64,000 bases of DNA from Nocardia sp. NBC_01730. GTDB lineage: Bacteria; Actinomycetota; Actinomycetes; Mycobacteriales; Mycobacteriaceae. The translations under genes were made by a program, and so were the position numbers. Where the stretch lies: NCBI RefSeq assembly GCF_035920445.1, contig NZ_CP109162.1, forward strand, positions 8,308,001 through 8,372,000, given 5' to 3'. The first letter of the stretch is position 1; each line of letters begins with the position of its first letter. Under the pieces are notes generated by a model. The model saw only the letters and a program-made list of their open reading frames with translations, made no database searches and was not told the origin of the DNA. This document shows, piece by piece, positions 61,766 through 64,000 of this stretch.

Positions 61766-62893
61766 TCACCGCAGCAGCTGTCGCAGGCGCGCGCCCAGGC
61801 TGTCCCAGCGCCACTGCTGCTCGACGAACGCGCGGCCCGCCGTGCCCATGCGGGCGGCGGCATCCCGATCGGAGAGGATCTCCACCAGCGCGTCGGCGAT
61901 CTGCTGCACCGAGCGACCGTCCACCACACGACCGGTCTTACCCTCGATGACGGTTTCCGGTGCACCGCCGGAATTGCCCGCCACCACCGGAACTCCGGAC
62001 GCGGACGCCTCCAGATAGACGATGCCCAAACCCTCGACGTCCAGACCCGCGCCCCTGGTCCGGCACGGCATCGCGAAGACATCAGCGAGGGTGTGATGCG
62101 CGGCCAGTTCACCGGACGGAACGCGGCCGGTGAACACCACATCGTCGGTGACGCCCGCGGCGATCGCCAGCGTGCGCAGCTTCTCCTCGAAGGGACCGCC
62201 GCCCGCGATCACCAGCACCGAGCCCTTCACCCGCTCACGGATGTCGCGCATTGCGAGAATCAGCGCGTCCTGACCCTTGCGGGGCACCAGCCGGGACAGG
62301 CACAGGATCGTCGGGCGGTCGTCCAGGCCGTAACGGGCGCGCAGTTCCGCGCGCGCCGCCAGGTCAGGACGGAACACCTCGGAGTCCACGCCGGGCGGCA
62401 GATACTCCAGCGCCGCGTTCGGCCCGAACGCGGAGGCGAACCGTCGACGGGTGTAGCGACTGACGTAGGTGACAACGTCGGTGTGCTCGCCGATGGCGCG
62501 CAATGCCTGCCTCGCGCCGGGCAGCATCGACCAGCCGACCTCATGGCCATGCGTGCTGGCCAGGATGCGCTCGGCCCCCGCACGGCGCAGCGCAGGCGAC
62601 ATCAACGCGAGCGGCGCCGCAGCGCCGAACCAGACCGTGTCGCACTGCTCGCTGCGCAGCAGACGCGCGGCGCGGCGAAGCACGAGCGGAGTCGGCAGCA
62701 TCAGCGTGGTGGGGTGGCGGACCACCTGGAACTTCTGCTTGGCGTCGAACTTCAGATGACTGTCGCCGCGCCAGCGCGGGGCGTAGACCACCAGGTCGTC
62801 GGGCGGCAACTCCCCGGCCAACGCCTGCAGGTAGGACTGGATACCGCCCGGCCGCGGCGGGAAATCATTGGTAACCAGCAGAGTTCGGGCCAT
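61766..62893 (-). CDS. pimB: GDP-mannose-dependent phosphatidylinositol-monomannoside mannosyltransferase (PimB')
   Basis: 375 residues from ATG 62893. A GT-B glycosyltransferase of family GT4. LLVTNDFPPRPGGIQSYLQA is the N-terminal glycine-rich acceptor loop, and ILASTHGHEVGWSMLPGARQ, YVSRYTRRRFASAFGPNAAL and ILCLSRLVPRKGQDALILAM cover the inter-domain region. The E-x7-E motif lies in DVEGLGIVYLEASASGVPVV with AGNSGGAPETV. Homologous to Rv2188c, which adds the second mannose to phosphatidylinositol mannosides at the inner membrane face. It heads the minus-strand run; hairpin repeat copy 3 sits 17 bp upstream of its ATG. Confidence 0.93.
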   Translation of the reverse strand: MARTLLVTNDFPPRPGGIQSYLQALAGELPPDDLVVYAPRWRGDSHLKFDAKQKFQVVRHPTTLMLPTPLVLRRAARLLRSEQCDTVWFGAAAPLALMSPALRRAGAERILASTHGHEVGWSMLPGARQALRAIGEHTDVVTYVSRYTRRRFASAFGPNAALEYLPPGVDSEVFRPDLAARAELRARYGLDDRPTILCLSRLVPRKGQDALILAMRDIRERVKGSVLVIAGGGPFEEKLRTLAIAAGVTDDVVFTGRVPSGELAAHHTLADVFAMPCRTRGAGLDVEGLGIVYLEASASGVPVVAGNSGGAPETVIEGKTGRVVDGRSVQQIADALVEILSDRDAAARMGTAGRAFVEQQWRWDSLGARLRQLLR

Positions 62894-62910
62894 GCGCAAC
62901 AAAATACTGT

Positions 62911-63066
62911 GTTTGATTTGCCGCGCCTGCGGCGCGGCGTGTTCGCGGCCCCCTCATGGCTCGCGTCCGAGCGACCGACGTGGCGACTTCGTCGCGGACG
63001 CGTCGGCCACTCGGACGCGAGCCGGGCCGCGAACGGGCAATGCTCGCGGTCTCGCTTCGCTCGGAA
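62911..63066 (-). repeat. Two-hairpin interspersed repeat, copy 3, in the pimB leader
   Basis: Same element on the minus strand. Long stem 62941-62971 with 63010-63034, GGCTCGCGTCCGAG against CTCGGACGCGAGCC. Second hairpin CCGCGCC-tgc-GGCGCGG at 62921-62937. Its 3' end in transcript sense is 17 bp from the pimB start codon, so it may lie in the mRNA leader. The CAG/CTG closing pairs of copies 1 and 2 are CCG/CGG here, again compensated. Confidence 0.85.
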
Positions 63067-63502
63067 CCGGGGGTGGACTGATGGGTTGCGTTGGGCGGGA
63101 CGCGCGAGTGGATGTGTGCCGCTGTAAGTCGACGACCTCTTTGGTGAGCAGGGCCGCGGATGGTGCTCGTAAGCGTCTCGCACCTCGACGGGATGGAGAA
63201 CGCAGCGGACCAATGGTGTTTCGGGCAGCGCGGCGGGCATGCTTGCTGACGGTGTTCGGTGGCTGCGGGATGGCCGGTTCTGGTGGGTTTGGCGCGGCTG
63301 CGGCTTCCCGATTTCGGGTGTGGAGGCAGGGGAGTCGTGACTGCGTCGCGCGCTTCGGCCGCTCGGACGCAAGGCCTCAGGTCGGCGGCGTCGGCGACTC
63401 TCTCGTAGTCGGCGCGACTGCTGCGATGCCAGGTCGTGAACGCGCACCCCCGACCGGCTGGCGTGCGGTGAGCGGGCGGTTGGTTTTCGGGCGGGCGGCG
63501 GG
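63067..63502. other. Intergenic region upstream of the hairpin repeat
   Basis: About 435 bp with only chance frames. A stretch near 63345-63400 (CGCTTCGGCCGCTCGGACGC) vaguely resembles the repeat and may be a further decayed copy. Nothing else is recognised. Confidence 0.35.
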
Positions 63503-64000
63503 TCAGGCTGTTCGGGCTTGGAGCCAGGAGCGCCAGTCGGTGATGAAGTCGGTGCGGGTGGTGCCGAGGACTTCGCGCAGGATGCGGTCTTCGGTGGTGG
63601 TGTCCTGCTTGGCCGCGGCGATCCGGTGGTAGAGCTGGACCAGGTGGGGCTGGTCGTACTTTTCAGCGACGAAGGCACAGACGGACCAGGCCTTTTCGTA
63701 GGTGAAGGCGGCGTCGGGGCCGGAGAATTCGGCGTCGGCCGGGAGGTCCTGCGGAAGGTCGCGAGCGCTGGCGTGTGCGGTGACGGTGGGAGCGATGTCC
63801 GCGAGGCGATGACCCCGGCCGTGGTGGGCGGTGTAGTCGGCGAAGCCCTCCAGCATCCACAGGGGTGCGCCGTCGACGGTCTGGGCGCGGGCCGCGATGT
63901 GGGTGAGTTCATGGCGCAACAGGGTCGCGAGACCCTCGGGGTCCAGACGGCGGCCCGTGTCGGGGCCGAAGACGACGCGTTGGCCGGTGGGGCGGGTACC
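63503..64000 (-). CDS. HExxH zinc metallopeptidase, C-terminal part
   Basis: The frame is open to the window edge, giving the last 165 residues. The zinc motif is in LATLLRHELTHIAARAQTVD (H-E-L-T-H), with the third ligand probably the Glu in LWMLEGFADYTAHHGR, 20-odd residues later, as in gluzincins of the MA clan. The stretch AFTYEKAWSVCAFVAEKYDQ and final ILREVLGTTRTDFITDWRSW are typical of small actinobacterial proteins of this type, often anchored or secreted. Start and any signal peptide lie outside. Substrate unknown. Confidence 0.8.
   Translation of the reverse strand, partial: GTRPTGQRVVFGPDTGRRLDPEGLATLLRHELTHIAARAQTVDGAPLWMLEGFADYTAHHGRGHRLADIAPTVTAHASARDLPQDLPADAEFSGPDAAFTYEKAWSVCAFVAEKYDQPHLVQLYHRIAAAKQDTTTEDRILREVLGTTRTDFITDWRSWLQARTA

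Noticed and set aside
62752..63912. 386-residue minus-strand frame upstream of pimB
   Set aside because: Alternate frame crossing the hairpin repeat and the metallopeptidase gene; Pro/Arg/Ser-rich without domains.

Overview
The window is high-GC actinobacterial DNA. Its core gene content and order match the lipA-dlaT-pepA-gcvT-ilvE-cobS/T-hesB-adoK-asnB-ctaC/ctaF and pimB neighbourhoods of Mycobacteriales. The EspG, PPE-like, EspC-like and WXG100 proteins (but no ESX core apparatus), frequent GTG/TTG starts and many paralogous regulators fit a Nocardia or close relative. This assignment is inferred from gene order and protein families, not from a database search.

Layout. 1-2.2 kb: MerR regulator (cut by the window edge), VOC protein and a chimeric ORF that looks like a deletion fusion. 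2.5-5.6 kb: minus-strand type VII secretion accessory operon (DUF3558-type lipoprotein, small helical protein, PPE-like protein, EspG). 5.9-9.5 kb: GPP34 protein, then an XRE/TPR regulator divergent from two small conserved proteins. 9.9-12.4 kb: two WXG100 proteins, a large ESX-type polymorphic toxin and a DUF2247-like immunity protein, with stop/start overlaps joining the last three genes. 12.5-16 kb: VOC-like protein, then YbaB/EbfC, EspC-like, WXG protein and a proline-rich membrane protein. 16-35.6 kb: conserved housekeeping: lipA, lipB, GNAT (with a decayed duplicate of its 3' end), epimerase, dlaT, pepA, TetR/GNAT pair, gcvT, ilvE, MBL hydrolase, cobS-cobT-cobU, a GlxA-type regulator, a DUF3043 membrane protein, an IscA-type Fe-S protein and an adenosine kinase.

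35.6-50 kb is an accessory island lying between adenosine kinase and asnB, which are neighbours in mycobacteria. It holds an IS5-type relic, a minus-strand aromatic ring-cleavage cluster (cyclase-like hydrolase, FAD monooxygenase, extradiol dioxygenase, SDR, alpha/beta hydrolase), its divergent LysR regulator and an FAH-family gene, a frameshifted IS1380-like element, a 1090-residue kinase/ATPase/LuxR regulator and an IS3 relic. Copies of a ~93-bp interspersed repeat lie just outside both ends.

50-64 kb: asnB, ctaC, ctaF, an FAD-linked oxidase, a truncated PhoD gene, a membrane-protein gene interrupted by an in-frame amber codon, then a mostly coupled minus-strand run: PimB' mannosyltransferase, two SRPBCC proteins, an ArsA-like ATPase (apparently starting at CTG), a CxxC protein, ROK glucokinase and an acyltransferase. 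A partial HExxH metallopeptidase ends the window.

Most notable are: (i) the WXG100-WXG100-toxin-immunity cassette; (ii) a ~155-bp repeat family (three good copies) folding into two hairpins whose arms differ between copies by compensatory changes; (iii) the ~93-bp repeat family bracketing the island; and (iv) a set of genes caught in decay.
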